From positions 1 to 16,635 of the forward strand of contig DJIE01000027.1 in assembly GCA_002433465.1 (NCBI GenBank): a stretch of DNA of 16,635 nt, written 5' to 3'. Positions 6,121-13,730 of this stretch are shown here, piece by piece. A program made the position numbers and the translations under genes. Position 1 is the stretch's first letter, and each line of letters begins with the position of its first letter. Origin of the DNA: Salinisphaera sp. UBA6602 (GTDB lineage: Bacteria > Pseudomonadota > Gammaproteobacteria > Nevskiales > Salinisphaeraceae). The notes beneath the pieces are model-generated. The model was not told the DNA's origin, did no database searches, and saw only the letters and a program-made list of their open reading frames with translations.

Positions 6121-7463
6121 GTCATGGTGACGAACTCTTCCGCACTGGTCGGATGAATCGCCACGGTGTCGTCGAAATCCTTCTTGGTCGCGCCCATCTT
6201 CACCGCCACCGCAAAGCCCTGCAGCATTTCGTCGGCGCCGTCGCCGATCACATGTGCACCCACGATTTTCTCCTCTGCGCCCACGCAGACCAGCTTCATG
6301 TCGCTGGGGATCTTGTGTTCGAGCACGCCGTGATAGAGCGCGACGTAATGGCTGGTATAGATCTTCACCGCGTCGTCGCCGTACTGCGCGCGCGCATCCG
6401 ATTCGGACAGGCCCACGCTGCCGATCGGCGGGTGCGTGAACACCACGGTCGGGATGTTGTGATAATCGAGTTTGCGATCCGGCTGGCCGCCGAACAGTCG
6501 ATCCGACAGGCGCCGGCCGGCGGCGATCGCCACCGGGGTGAGCTCGATCGCGCCGGTGACATCGCCCAGCGCATGCACGCCGTCGATGGACGTGTCCTGC
6601 CATTCGTCGACGACGATCGTGCCGTCGGACGCCAGCGCCACACCTGAAGCCTCTATATCGAGATTATCGGTATTCGGCAGCCGTCCGATCGCCCAGATCA
6701 GCTTGTCGACGGTTACCGAATCGCCGTCTTCGAAATCGACCCGGATCTGCTCACCGGCTTCGCTGAGCTCGGCGGTACTGCGATGCATCTGCACATCGAT
6801 GCCGGCTTCTTTCATGCGTTCGATGAGCGTATTGCCGAGCATCGAATCGAAGCCCTTGATGACATGATCCTTGCGCAGCAGCAGCTTGACCTCGCTGCCC
6901 AGCGCATTGAGCACGCCCGCGAGTTCCACGGCGATATAGCCGCTGCCCACGATCGCCACGCTGTTCGGACGCTCGCGCCAGGTGAAAAAGCCGTCCGAAT
7001 CGGTGCCCAGCGCCGCCCCCGGGATATCCGGCCAATGTGGCTTGCCGCCGGTGGCGATCACGACATGATCGGCGTCGAGCTCGCGCTCGCCGACCGCAAT
7101 CCGGCGCTCGCCGATGAAACGTGCGTCGCCGGCGATGAACTCAACCTCGTCCTTGTCGAGGTTGCGGGCATAGATGCCGTTGAGGCGCTTGATATAGGTT
7201 TCGCGGTTGTCGACGAGCTTGGCCCAGTCGTGTTCGGGCACGCCGGTGGCGAAGCCGTAGTGCGCCGCGTCGCCCGCGTGCTGGGCGAATTCCGCGGCAT
7301 GCCACATCACCTTCTTGGGCACGCAGCCCACGTTCACACAGGTACCACCCAGGCGGCCGCGCTCGATCAACGCCACTTTCCGGCCATAACTGGCCGCCCG
7401 GCGTGCGGTCGCCATACCGCCGCTGCCGCCACCGATTACGACCAGGTCGAAATGTTCACTCAT
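6117..7463 (-). CDS. gor: Glutathione-disulfide reductase
   Basis: This 448-residue flavoprotein reduces glutathione disulfide to glutathione with NADPH in the cytosol. The FAD-binding loop [20 protein letters not shown] (8-27) is followed by the redox-active disulfide [15 protein letters not shown] (Cys42, Cys47). A central NAD(P)-binding fold [17 protein letters not shown] follows, then [13 protein letters not shown], the FAD-contact region [17 protein letters not shown], and the C-terminal dimer and active-site block [11 protein letters not shown] with the catalytic His-Glu pair. [10 protein letters not shown] and the C-terminal block distinguish it from lipoamide and mercuric reductases. 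In the NADPH-selecting loop, E. coli has Arg198 and Arg204; here the first Arg is kept and the second is Lys. It is divergent from prlC across 149 nt. The ATG at 7463 has only a weak ribosome-binding site (GAGCGAG). Confidence 0.96.
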   Translation of the reverse strand: MSEHFDLVVIGGGSGGMATARRAASYGRKVALIERGRLGGTCVNVGCVPKKVMWHAAEFAQHAGDAAHYGFATGVPEHDWAKLVDNRETYIKRLNGIYARNLDKDEVEFIAGDARFIGERRIAVGERELDADHVVIATGGKPHWPDIPGAALGTDSDGFFTWRERPNSVAIVGSGYIAVELAGVLNALGSEVKLLLRKDHVIKGFDSMLGNTLIERMKEAGIDVQMHRSTAELSEAGEQIRVDFEDGDSVTVDKLIWAIGRLPNTDNLDIEASGVALASDGTIVVDEWQDTSIDGVHALGDVTGAIELTPVAIAAGRRLSDRLFGGQPDRKLDYHNIPTVVFTHPPIGSVGLSESDARAQYGDDAVKIYTSHYVALYHGVLEHKIPSDMKLVCVGAEEKIVGAHVIGDGADEMLQGFAVAVKMGATKKDFDDTVAIHPTSAEEFVTMT

Positions 7464-7492
7464 AACTGCTCGCTCGCCATATGATGGTGCCC

Positions 7493-7498
7493 ATTGTA
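7493..7498 (-). promoter_or_regulatory. Candidate -10 element for gor
   Basis: On the minus strand TACAAT (7498-7493) matches five of six bases of the sigma70 -10 consensus and lies about 30 nt upstream of the gor ATG. No good -35 box is found at the usual distance, so this is only a candidate. Confidence 0.35.
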
Positions 7499-7612
7499 TT
7501 CACCGGAGCGCGGCACGTCGTGGGGCGCTCTTGATCCGGCGCCACCGCAGCCGCACATTCGTACGCATCGGCGACGCCGCAGTGTTCGCCTGGTTTTCTA
7601 CACGAGAGCATC

Positions 7613-9685
7613 ATGACCGATACGCAAGACAACCCGCTGGTGACCATGCTCGACGGCGGCCAGCTGCCGGATTTCGACGCCATCAAGCCCGAACATGCCG
7701 AACCGGCCGTCGAGAACATGATTGCCGACGCCCGGCGCGCGGTGGATCGCGCCATTGCCGAAAGCGTGAATCCGAGCTGGGACAAGCTTATCGCCCCGCT
7801 GGATGCAGCCGAGGACCGCATCGGGCGCGCGTTTTCGCCGGTATCGCATCTGCATTCGGTGATGGATTCGCCGGCCTGGCGCGAGGCCTATCAGGCCTGC
7901 TTGCCGAAGCTCACCGCGTTTTCGTCCGAACTCGGTCAGAACACGGCCCTGTTCGAAGCGGTGCAACGCCTGCGCGACTCCGACGAATTCGACACGATCG
8001 ATGCCGCCCAGCAGCGCGTGGTCACCGACATGCTGCGTGATTTCCGGCTGGCCGGCGTGGCACTCGACGACGCCAACAAGAAACGCTATGCCGAAATCGC
8101 CCAGCGCCTGAGCGAGCTGTCGACCACCTTCCAGCAGAACGTGCTCGATGCCACCCAGGCCTGGCGCAAGCACATCACCGACGAAGCACGCCTGAGCGGC
8201 CTGCCCCGGTCGGCGCGTTCGCTGCTGGCCCAGAACGCCAGCAACAAGGATCTCGACGGCTGGCTGGTCACCCTCGATGCGCCCAGCTTCATCGCCATCA
8301 TGACCCACGCCGACGACCGAGAGCTGCGTGCCGAAGTCTATGAGGCCTTCTCCAGTCGTGCGTCGGAAGTCGGCCCCAATGCGGGCGAATTCGACAACGG
8401 CGCGATCATGGACGAGATTCTCGCGCTACGGCATGAAGCCGCGGGCCTGCTCGGCTTCGACAACTACGCCGAGAAGTCGCTGGCCACCAAGATGGCAGAA
8501 ACGCCAAACGAGATCGAAGCGTTCCTGCTCGATCTGGCCGAGCGCAGCCGGGGTCCGGCCGAAGCCGAGCTGGCCGAACTCAAGTCGCTGGCCGCCGACG
8601 ACGGCATCGACGACTTTGCTGCCTGGGATGTCGGCTACTACAGCGAAAAGCTCAAGGAACAGCGCTACGACTATTCCGCCGAGGACCTGCGCCCCTATTT
8701 CCAGGCGCCGAAGGTGATCGACGGTCTGTTCAAGGTGGTGGAAAAACTCTACGGCATCCGTATCGCCGCGCTCGAGGGCGTGTCGACCTGGCACGAAGAC
8801 GTCACCGTCTACGAAATCCGCGACGACGCCGACGAGCGCCGCGGTGTGTTCTATCTCGACCCCTATGCCCGCGAAGGCAAGCGCGGCGGCGCCTGGATGG
8901 ACGGCTTCCAGAGCCGGCGCATGGACAACAGCGGCCTGCAGCTGCCGGTCGCCTTTCTGACCTGCAACTTCTCCCCGCCCATCGGCGGCGAACCGGCGCT
9001 GTTGACCCACGACGAGGTCACCACCCTGTTCCATGAGTTCGGCCACGGCCTGCACCACATGCTCACCCGCGTGGACTACGGCCCGATCTCGGGTATCGCC
9101 GGCGTGGAATGGGATGCGGTCGAGCTACCCAGCCAGTTCATGGAAAACTGGTGCTGGGAGCGGGCATCGCTGGATCTGTTCGCGGCCCACTACGAAACGG
9201 GCGAGGCACTGCCCCAGGATCTGTTCGACAAGCTCTATGCCTCGCGCAATCACATGGCCGGTTGGCAGATGCTGCGTCAGGTCGAGATTTCACTGTTCGA
9301 TCTGCGCCTGCATCGCGACTACGACCCGAACGTGGCCAGTCAAGTCATGGATACGCTGGACAAGGTGCGTGCCGAAGTGGCCGTGCTCACGCCGCCGACG
9401 GTCAACCGCTTCCCGCACAGCTTCCAGCACGTATTCGCAGGCGGCTATGCGGCCGGCTACTACAGCTACAAATGGGCCGAAGTGCTCTCCGCAGACGCAT
9501 TCGCCGCCTTCGAGGAAACCGACCTGTTCGACACCACCACCGGCCAGCGTTTTCTCACCGAAGTGCTCGAACGCGGCGGCACCCGCGATGCGATGGACAA
9601 CTTCGTGGCCTTCCGCGGCCGCGAACCGTCGATCGATGCCCTGCTGCGCCACAGCGGGCTGGACGGTAACGAGCGGGCCGCCTAG
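7613..9685 (+). CDS. prlC: Oligopeptidase A (M3 family zinc metallopeptidase)
   Basis: This is a 690-residue cytosolic zinc endopeptidase that degrades short peptides, including cleaved signal peptides. Helical N-terminal blocks (NPLVTMLDGGQLPDFDAIKP, then SPVSHLHSVMDSP) match oligopeptidase A. The catalytic HEFGHG has His474, Glu475 and His478, and the third zinc ligand is Glu504 in WDAVELPSQFMENW. The substrate-loop blocks YLDPYAREGKRGGAWM, VAFLTCNFSPP and the C-terminal HVFAGGYAAGYYSYKWAEVLSAD are all present. E. coli PrlC is 680 residues, so this is full length. The start at 7613 is preceded by ACGAGAG, a modest ribosome-binding site. It is divergent from gor, an arrangement that fits the E. 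coli prlC-rsmJ-rlmJ-gor neighbourhood. Confidence 0.97.
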   Translation: MTDTQDNPLVTMLDGGQLPDFDAIKPEHAEPAVENMIADARRAVDRAIAESVNPSWDKLIAPLDAAEDRIGRAFSPVSHLHSVMDSPAWREAYQACLPKLTAFSSELGQNTALFEAVQRLRDSDEFDTIDAAQQRVVTDMLRDFRLAGVALDDANKKRYAEIAQRLSELSTTFQQNVLDATQAWRKHITDEARLSGLPRSARSLLAQNASNKDLDGWLVTLDAPSFIAIMTHADDRELRAEVYEAFSSRASEVGPNAGEFDNGAIMDEILALRHEAAGLLGFDNYAEKSLATKMAETPNEIEAFLLDLAERSRGPAEAELAELKSLAADDGIDDFAAWDVGYYSEKLKEQRYDYSAEDLRPYFQAPKVIDGLFKVVEKLYGIRIAALEGVSTWHEDVTVYEIRDDADERRGVFYLDPYAREGKRGGAWMDGFQSRRMDNSGLQLPVAFLTCNFSPPIGGEPALLTHDEVTTLFHEFGHGLHHMLTRVDYGPISGIAGVEWDAVELPSQFMENWCWERASLDLFAAHYETGEALPQDLFDKLYASRNHMAGWQMLRQVEISLFDLRLHRDYDPNVASQVMDTLDKVRAEVAVLTPPTVNRFPHSFQHVFAGGYAAGYYSYKWAEVLSADAFAAFEETDLFDTTTGQRFLTEVLERGGTRDAMDNFVAFRGREPSIDALLRHSGLDGNERAA

Positions 9686-9694
9686 CGCGGCCCG
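9674..9694. terminator. GC-rich hairpin over the prlC stop codon, possible bidirectional terminator
   Basis: CGGGCCGC (9674-9681) and GCGGCCCG (9687-9694) form a perfect 8-bp stem with the prlC TAG in the 5-nt loop. It sits at the convergent end of prlC and the DUF1499 gene. A second small stem, CAAGC/GCTTG (9696-9709), overlaps the other stop codon. No U-run follows on either strand, so efficiency is doubtful. Confidence 0.35.
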
Positions 9695-9700
9695 GCAAGC

Positions 9701-10171
9701 TCAGGCTTGGGCCGACAGCTGCGCGTTGAATCGGGCGCGCAGCTGCTCGACACGTTTTCGGTTGACGCCGAAATCGTAGTAGCCCAGCCGCGACGACGAC
9801 TTTACGTCGATGTGTTCGGCTTGCGGCTGGACGATAAAGGTCACGTCGTCGACGAATCCCAGCGTGCTGCGAAAGGTGGCATGGATGAAGCGCTCTTCGG
9901 CGCGTTCCACGGTCGCGCCGTCGCTGGCGCCGAGAATGTCGAGCAGGGTCTGGCGGGCCGCCGCCGGCGTCGCCTGCTTGTAGGCAAACGGCGCGACGTA
10001 TTTGGAGTCGTCCTCATCGGCCTGGGAAGACACACAGTGGGGCGCGCTCGAACAGGGCGTGAATTCGGTTGCCGAACGGGTGAACTGCTTCGGGGGCGGA
10101 CTGGCACAGCCGATCAGGCCCGAGGTCATTACAATGGCGGCAGTAAAAGGCTTGGATAGAAGTCGACGCAT
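9701..10171 (-). CDS. DUF1499 family lipoprotein
   Basis: This 156-residue protein starts MRRLLSKPFTAAIVMTSGLIGCA, a lipoprotein signal with Cys22 in LIGC. The mature part shows the DUF1499 pattern: a short opening FTPCSSAPHCVSSQADEDDSKYVAPFAY (two Cys, then the CVSSQ block), a middle VERAEERFIHATFRSTLGFVDDVTF, and the closing IDVKSSSRLGYYDFGVNRKRVEQLRARF. The family is widespread in proteobacteria and its function is unknown. The ATG at 10171 was chosen because the signal peptide starts there; upstream codons run into the divergent xthA gene. Only a weak ribosome-binding site is seen. It is convergent with prlC (15-nt gap). Confidence 0.87.
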   Translation of the reverse strand: MRRLLSKPFTAAIVMTSGLIGCASPPPKQFTRSATEFTPCSSAPHCVSSQADEDDSKYVAPFAYKQATPAAARQTLLDILGASDGATVERAEERFIHATFRSTLGFVDDVTFIVQPQAEHIDVKSSSRLGYYDFGVNRKRVEQLRARFNAQLSAQA

Positions 10172-10255
10172 GGCGTGATCCGGCACGGGCAAGAAGGTTG
10201 TCCGCAGGTATAGCGCGCCGACCGCCTCGACCGCAACGCAAAGGAACCCCGCCGC

Positions 10256-11029
10256 ATGCAAATCGCCACCTGGAACGTCAATTCGCTCAACGTGCGCCTG
10301 GAGCACGTGCTGGCCTGGCTCGAAAAGAGCCCGGTCGATGCGCTCGCGCTGCAGGAAACCAAGCTCACCGACGACAAGTTCCCGCGTGATGCCATCCGCG
10401 AGGCCGGCTACGAAACCGTATTCACCGGCCAGAAAACCTACAACGGCGTGGCCCTGCTGACGAAAACGCCCGCCGAGGATGTCGTCTATGCGCTGCCCGG
10501 CTTCGAGGACGACCACAAGCGGGTGATCGCGGCCACCGTAGACGGCGTACGCGTAATCGGCGTGTACTGCCCCAACGGTCAGGCGCTGGATTCACCCAAG
10601 TTCGAATACAAGCTGGCCTGGTTCGAGGCCCTCGCCAGCTGGCTGAAAGCCGAGCTGCAAAACCACGACAAACTCGTACTCACCGGCGATTTCAATATCG
10701 CCCCGCGCCCGGAAGACACCTACGACCCGGACAAATGGGAAGGCCGCATTCTGTGCTCGCCGCCCGAGCGCGCTGCCCTGCAGACCCTGCTCGACGCCGG
10801 GCTGACCGACTGCTGGCGGCTGTTCGACGAGCGCGAAGGCCGGCACCGCTTTACCTGGTGGGATTATCGCAACGGCGGCTGGGCACGCAACGCCGGGCTG
10901 CGTATCGACCATGTACTTGCCACGCCCGCGCTGGTCGAAGCCTGTCGCGATTGCAAGGCACACGTCGGCGAACGCGGGCGCAAGCGCCCCTCCGACCACG
11001 TGCCGGTGGTGGCCGAGTTCGACCTATAA
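10256..11029 (+). CDS. xthA: Exodeoxyribonuclease III
   Basis: This 257-residue DNA-repair enzyme cleaves at abasic sites and has 3'-5' exonuclease and 3'-phosphatase activity on duplex DNA. All AP endonuclease family 1 blocks are present: IATWNVNSLNVR (3-14), LALQETKL with metal-binding Glu34 at the same number as in E. coli, VIGVYCPNGQ, LVLTGDFNIAP with the catalytic Asp-Asn, FTWWDYR, LRIDHVLATPAL and the C-terminal SDHVPVVAEF with the catalytic His. The length is close to E. coli XthA (268). The ATG at 10256 follows AAAGGAA at good spacing. It is divergent from the DUF1499 gene (84-nt gap). A strong hairpin follows its stop. Confidence 0.96.
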   Translation: MQIATWNVNSLNVRLEHVLAWLEKSPVDALALQETKLTDDKFPRDAIREAGYETVFTGQKTYNGVALLTKTPAEDVVYALPGFEDDHKRVIAATVDGVRVIGVYCPNGQALDSPKFEYKLAWFEALASWLKAELQNHDKLVLTGDFNIAPRPEDTYDPDKWEGRILCSPPERAALQTLLDAGLTDCWRLFDEREGRHRFTWWDYRNGGWARNAGLRIDHVLATPALVEACRDCKAHVGERGRKRPSDHVPVVAEFDL

Positions 11030-11042
11030 GATCGGCGCTAGC

Positions 11043-11070
11043 GCTTGCTGCCCGCCTACGGGCAGCAAGC
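11043..11070. terminator. Perfect 12-bp stem-loop between convergent xthA and symporter operon
   Basis: GCTTGCTGCCCG (11043-11054), loop CCTA, CGGGCAGCAAGC (11059-11070). The perfect stem and its place between two convergent transcription units fit a bidirectional terminator. A clear U-run is missing on both strands, so it may act instead as a 3'-end stabiliser. Confidence 0.55.
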
Positions 11071-11085
11071 AAACATCTGACCGGC

Positions 11086-11181
11086 TCAGTCGCGGTACCA
11101 CAGGGCCAGACCGAGCCCGCAGACCGCCAACGCTCCGATGGTTCCATAGAGCCAGATAGTCATCATTTCGTTGACCCACAT
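11086..11181 (-). CDS. 31-residue membrane peptide in symporter operon (probable symporter accessory protein)
   Basis: This is a short ORF, with ATG at 11181 and TGA at 11086-11088. It encodes MWVNEMMTIWLYGTIGAL, then a hydrophobic stretch ending GLGLALWYRD: one predicted membrane helix (about residues 7-28) with Trp/Tyr at the borders and charged ends. An ideal AGGAGG lies 8 nt before the start, inside the last codons of the symporter gene. The start codon lies 3 nt after the symporter stop, so translation is almost certainly coupled. Small one-helix partners are known next to SSS transporters (annotated in databases as symporter small accessory protein), and larger DUF4212 partners accompany related carriers. 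The assignment rests on position, hydrophobicity and ribosome-binding site. No homology search was possible. Confidence 0.72.
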   Translation of the reverse strand: MWVNEMMTIWLYGTIGALAVCGLGLALWYRD

Positions 11182-11184
11182 GCT

Positions 11185-12657
11185 TCAGCCCTCCTGTGTG
11201 GTGAGATGGTGACGGGTGGCGATGCCGACCACGAGCATGACCGTCAGACCGATCAGTACGCCGACCGAACCGGCGGCCATGGTGCTCTTGATCGCATCCG
11301 TGAACATGATGGCCAGATAGGCGACCAGACCAGCGACCAGGGAACACGAGGCGGCAGCCCGCGTGGCCAAGGCCGGGAAGAACAGGCTGGCCAGCAACGG
11401 CCCGAGCGTGCCCGAGGCCACCCCGGAAATACCCACCCAAATGAACATGCCGATCGACTCGGGGGGATTGAACACGATCAAAGACGCGACCACGCCGACT
11501 ACGATGACCGAAATACGCGACAGCAGCAGCGCCGAGCGTTCGGCTTCGGCCGGCGATTTCTTGATATAGCCACGGCGTACAAGAACCTTCAGATAGATAT
11601 CGTTGGCCACGATCGTGGACATCACCACGAAAATCCCGTCGGTGGTGGACATGGCCGCGGCGATGATGACCAGGCCGAGAAACGCCGATACGATCGGCGG
11701 GAAGGCGACGGTCACGTACTGGAGCAAACTGGTATCCAGGTTGTCGACGTCCACGGTCACCGCGGCGTACAGACCACCGAATATGACCAGCAGGAAGCCA
11801 AGCGCCGCCACGATATAGACGATAATCATGCGGCGCATATCTTTCGGGTCCTTGAGCGCCAGCACCTTGTTGAACAGCTGCGGCTGGGCGGCGAAAGCAA
11901 ACTGGATGATGAAAGCGCCCACGATGGCCGGCACCGAATAGAACACGATCGAATCGGGATTGGTCACGGCCACCAGATTGGGGTCGCGCGCTTCCAGCGT
12001 CTGCGATATTTCGGTCAGCGCGGCGGTGAGGCCGCCGTCGAACATCCAGAACACGGATACGAACACCAGCACCCCCATGATCACCATCAGCAAGGCCTGG
12101 GCCGCATCGGTATAGATATCGGCATAGGAACCGCCACCGAACACATAGGCCACCACGATGACGGCGATGAAAACGACGCCGACGTCGTAAGGCAACCCGA
12201 GCAGGGTGTTGAAGATCCAGGCCCCTGCAGCAAACTGTGCGGCGATATAGAAAATGTTGAAAAGACAGATCAACGCGGCGCCGACCCGCACGAAGTCGCT
12301 GTCATAGCGATCGCCCAGCCAATCGGGCAGCGACAATGACTTCTGACTGATATTCATTGCCCGTGCGCGCTTGGCGATGACGATCAGGCCCAGCGGCGAG
12401 GCCGCGATCAAGGTCAGGAATATCCAAAGCGACGAAAAGCCCCATTCGTAGGCCCAGCCGGTATAGCCGACGAAAGTCGAGGCGCTGAAGAAAGTCGCGG
12501 CATAGGCCAGGCCCAGCACGACCGGTCCCAGCGAGGCCCCGGCGATGGAAAAGTCGGCGATGGTGGCGGTTTTCCTGGAGCCGATATAGCCGAGCACGGC
12601 AATCAGCGCCAAAAATATCACCAGGCCGATCCATATCATTATTCGCGTGTCGTTCAC
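11185..12657 (-). CDS. Sodium:solute symporter (SSS family), substrate unknown
   Basis: This 490-residue polytopic inner-membrane carrier is expected to couple Na+ entry to solute uptake. It begins MNDTRIMIWIGLVIFLALIA and shows about 13 hydrophobic segments. Family blocks include ADFSIAGASLGPVVLGLAYA, ATFFSASTFVGYTGWAYEWG, DWLGDRYDS, GGGSYADIYTDAAQALLM, the Na+-site-like helix AFLGLVIIAAAMSTTDGIFV, and SGTLGPLLASLFFP. These resemble the acetate/propionate and VC_2705-like branches of the family. The GTG start at 12657 is backed by GGGGGAG 5 nt upstream; an in-frame ATG at 12726 has no such support. It follows the nitrilase-superfamily gene by 93 nt and overlaps the ribosome-binding site of the 31-residue membrane peptide. 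The neighbouring amidohydrolase suggests an organic nitrogen compound or its acid product as substrate (inference). Confidence 0.9.
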   Translation of the reverse strand: MNDTRIMIWIGLVIFLALIAVLGYIGSRKTATIADFSIAGASLGPVVLGLAYAATFFSASTFVGYTGWAYEWGFSSLWIFLTLIAASPLGLIVIAKRARAMNISQKSLSLPDWLGDRYDSDFVRVGAALICLFNIFYIAAQFAAGAWIFNTLLGLPYDVGVVFIAVIVVAYVFGGGSYADIYTDAAQALLMVIMGVLVFVSVFWMFDGGLTAALTEISQTLEARDPNLVAVTNPDSIVFYSVPAIVGAFIIQFAFAAQPQLFNKVLALKDPKDMRRMIIVYIVAALGFLLVIFGGLYAAVTVDVDNLDTSLLQYVTVAFPPIVSAFLGLVIIAAAMSTTDGIFVVMSTIVANDIYLKVLVRRGYIKKSPAEAERSALLLSRISVIVVGVVASLIVFNPPESIGMFIWVGISGVASGTLGPLLASLFFPALATRAAASCSLVAGLVAYLAIMFTDAIKSTMAAGSVGVLIGLTVMLVVGIATRHHLTTQEG

Positions 12658-12699
12658 GTTGACTCCCCCAATTTCAGTGATTATTAATCCGGCACCAAG

Positions 12700-12723
12700 A
12701 CAGCTGGCTGCGTCAGCTGTTTT
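12700..12723. repeat. 7-bp inverted repeat between nitrilase-family and symporter genes
   Basis: ACAGCTG (12700-12706) and CAGCTGT (12714-12720) are perfect inverted copies with a 7-nt spacer. A TTTT run follows on the plus strand, but the genes run on minus, where no T-run follows. It lies 43-63 nt upstream of the symporter start and could be an operator or an RNA processing hairpin. Confidence 0.35.
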
Positions 12724-12750
12724 CAACGCCTTCCAAGCGATGCCCGCTTG

Positions 12751-13602
12751 CTAGAGCAGCCGGTCAGTCAGAAAGCGATAGCTGGTGCGGGCAGCGATCA
12801 GGTTTTCCCTATCCAGCTCGGCCCTTAGAATTTCGCTGTCGCGCTCACCCGCCGTCGCAAGGATCTGGCCGGTCGGCGCGACGATCTGGCTCAGGCCGAG
12901 GCGCTCCCAGACACCGGCCTGAGAGCCCATATCGAGGCTTCCGCAGGCGTTGCAGCCCACGACGAAGGCCTGGTTCTGTATCGCAGTCACCATCGGCAGC
13001 GCCGCCCAGTAATCGCGTTTGACGTGCTCGATTCCGACCCCGCCCTTGGCGCCACCGCGCCAGGTGGACGAACAGAACACGATGATTTCTGCGCCCTGGT
13101 CGGACAGCGCTCGAAAATACTCGGGGAACATCACGTCGTAGCAGATCGCGATACCGATACGTCCGAGCGGACTATCGATGACTTCGATCGAATCTGCAGG
13201 CGTGTAATAGAGCTTTTCCAGACCTGGCAGGTGGACCTTTCGGGTAACCCCGAGCAGACCGTCTGGGCCGATCAATGCGGCGCTGTTGTAGATCACGCCG
13301 GTGGTATCTGCACGCTCGGCGAACCCGACCACGGCATGGGTGTTGGCGGCCCGGGCCGCGGCGGCCACACGACCGAGTTCCGGACCGTCGAGCTCGATCG
13401 TGGCTTCGCGCCAGTAGCGTTCATAGCCGCCGGGTTCGTGCCGGAAAAAACTCGTGATGCCCATTTCAGGGAACACCACGAGTTCACTGCCACGCTGGCC
13501 TTCCTCTTCGAGCCGCTGCTCGATATAGACCAGGTTGGCTTCCATCTGCGCCATGTCGCCGGGCGCGTGCTGCACCACGGATACAGCCGTGTTCGCTTTC
13601 AT
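12751..13602 (-). CDS. Carbon-nitrogen hydrolase (nitrilase superfamily, amidase/carbamoylase-like)
   Basis: This 283-residue cytosolic hydrolase of non-peptide C-N bonds has the complete nitrilase-superfamily triad: Glu46 in LVVFPEMG, Lys122 in VTRKVHLPG and Cys154 in GIAICYDVMFPE. VGFAERADTTGVIYNSAALI, EIIVFCSSTWRG and GERDSEILRAELD are further family blocks. The RKVHLPG and ICYD contexts resemble N-carbamoyl-amino-acid or aliphatic amidases more than true nitrilases, whose motif is usually CWE. The exact substrate cannot be read from sequence. The start is taken at ATG 13602; GTG 13605 and TTG 13608 are alternatives, and none has a strong ribosome-binding site. It heads a minus-strand unit with the symporter and the membrane peptide. 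It is divergent from a LysR regulator that probably controls it. Confidence 0.92.
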   Translation of the reverse strand: MKANTAVSVVQHAPGDMAQMEANLVYIEQRLEEEGQRGSELVVFPEMGITSFFRHEPGGYERYWREATIELDGPELGRVAAAARAANTHAVVGFAERADTTGVIYNSAALIGPDGLLGVTRKVHLPGLEKLYYTPADSIEVIDSPLGRIGIAICYDVMFPEYFRALSDQGAEIIVFCSSTWRGGAKGGVGIEHVKRDYWAALPMVTAIQNQAFVVGCNACGSLDMGSQAGVWERLGLSQIVAPTGQILATAGERDSEILRAELDRENLIAARTSYRFLTDRLL

Positions 13603-13665
13603 CACCAAGACATCTTCTCGATTGATTTAATGTCGAGAAGCTAGCCGCTCATGCCGGCCCTGCGA

Positions 13666-13694
13666 TAGATAAAAATTGTTACAGCGCATGTCAT
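13666..13694 (-). promoter_or_regulatory. Candidate sigma70 promoter of the nitrilase-symporter operon
   Basis: On the minus strand ATGACA (13694-13689), a 17-nt spacer and TATCTA (13671-13666) could be -35 and -10 boxes. The -35 is 5 of 6 to consensus and the -10 is poor, as expected for an activator-dependent promoter. The -35 overlaps the dyad proposed as LysR operator. Confidence 0.35.
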
Positions 13695-13701
13695 AATTTT
13701 T
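13671..13701. promoter_or_regulatory. 31-bp imperfect dyad, probable LysR operator
   Basis: AAAAATTGTTACA (13671-13683), GCGCA, TGTCATAATTTTT (13689-13701): the two 13-nt arms match at 10 of 13 positions as inverted copies. The ACA-N5-TGT core and T-N11-A spacing fit LysR-type binding sites. The dyad is AT-rich in a GC-rich genome and lies in the 128-nt gap between the divergent nitrilase-family and LysR genes. Confidence 0.55.
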
Positions 13702-13730
13702 ACGCTCGCCACTATTCCACCTTGGCTGAC

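Noticed and set aside
10735..12339. A 534-codon plus-strand ORF running from inside xthA through the symporter gene
   Set aside because: It is antisense to clear symporter coding sequence and crosses the xthA stop and the 12-bp hairpin. Its His/Asp/Arg-rich translation is typical of shadow frames in GC-rich DNA.
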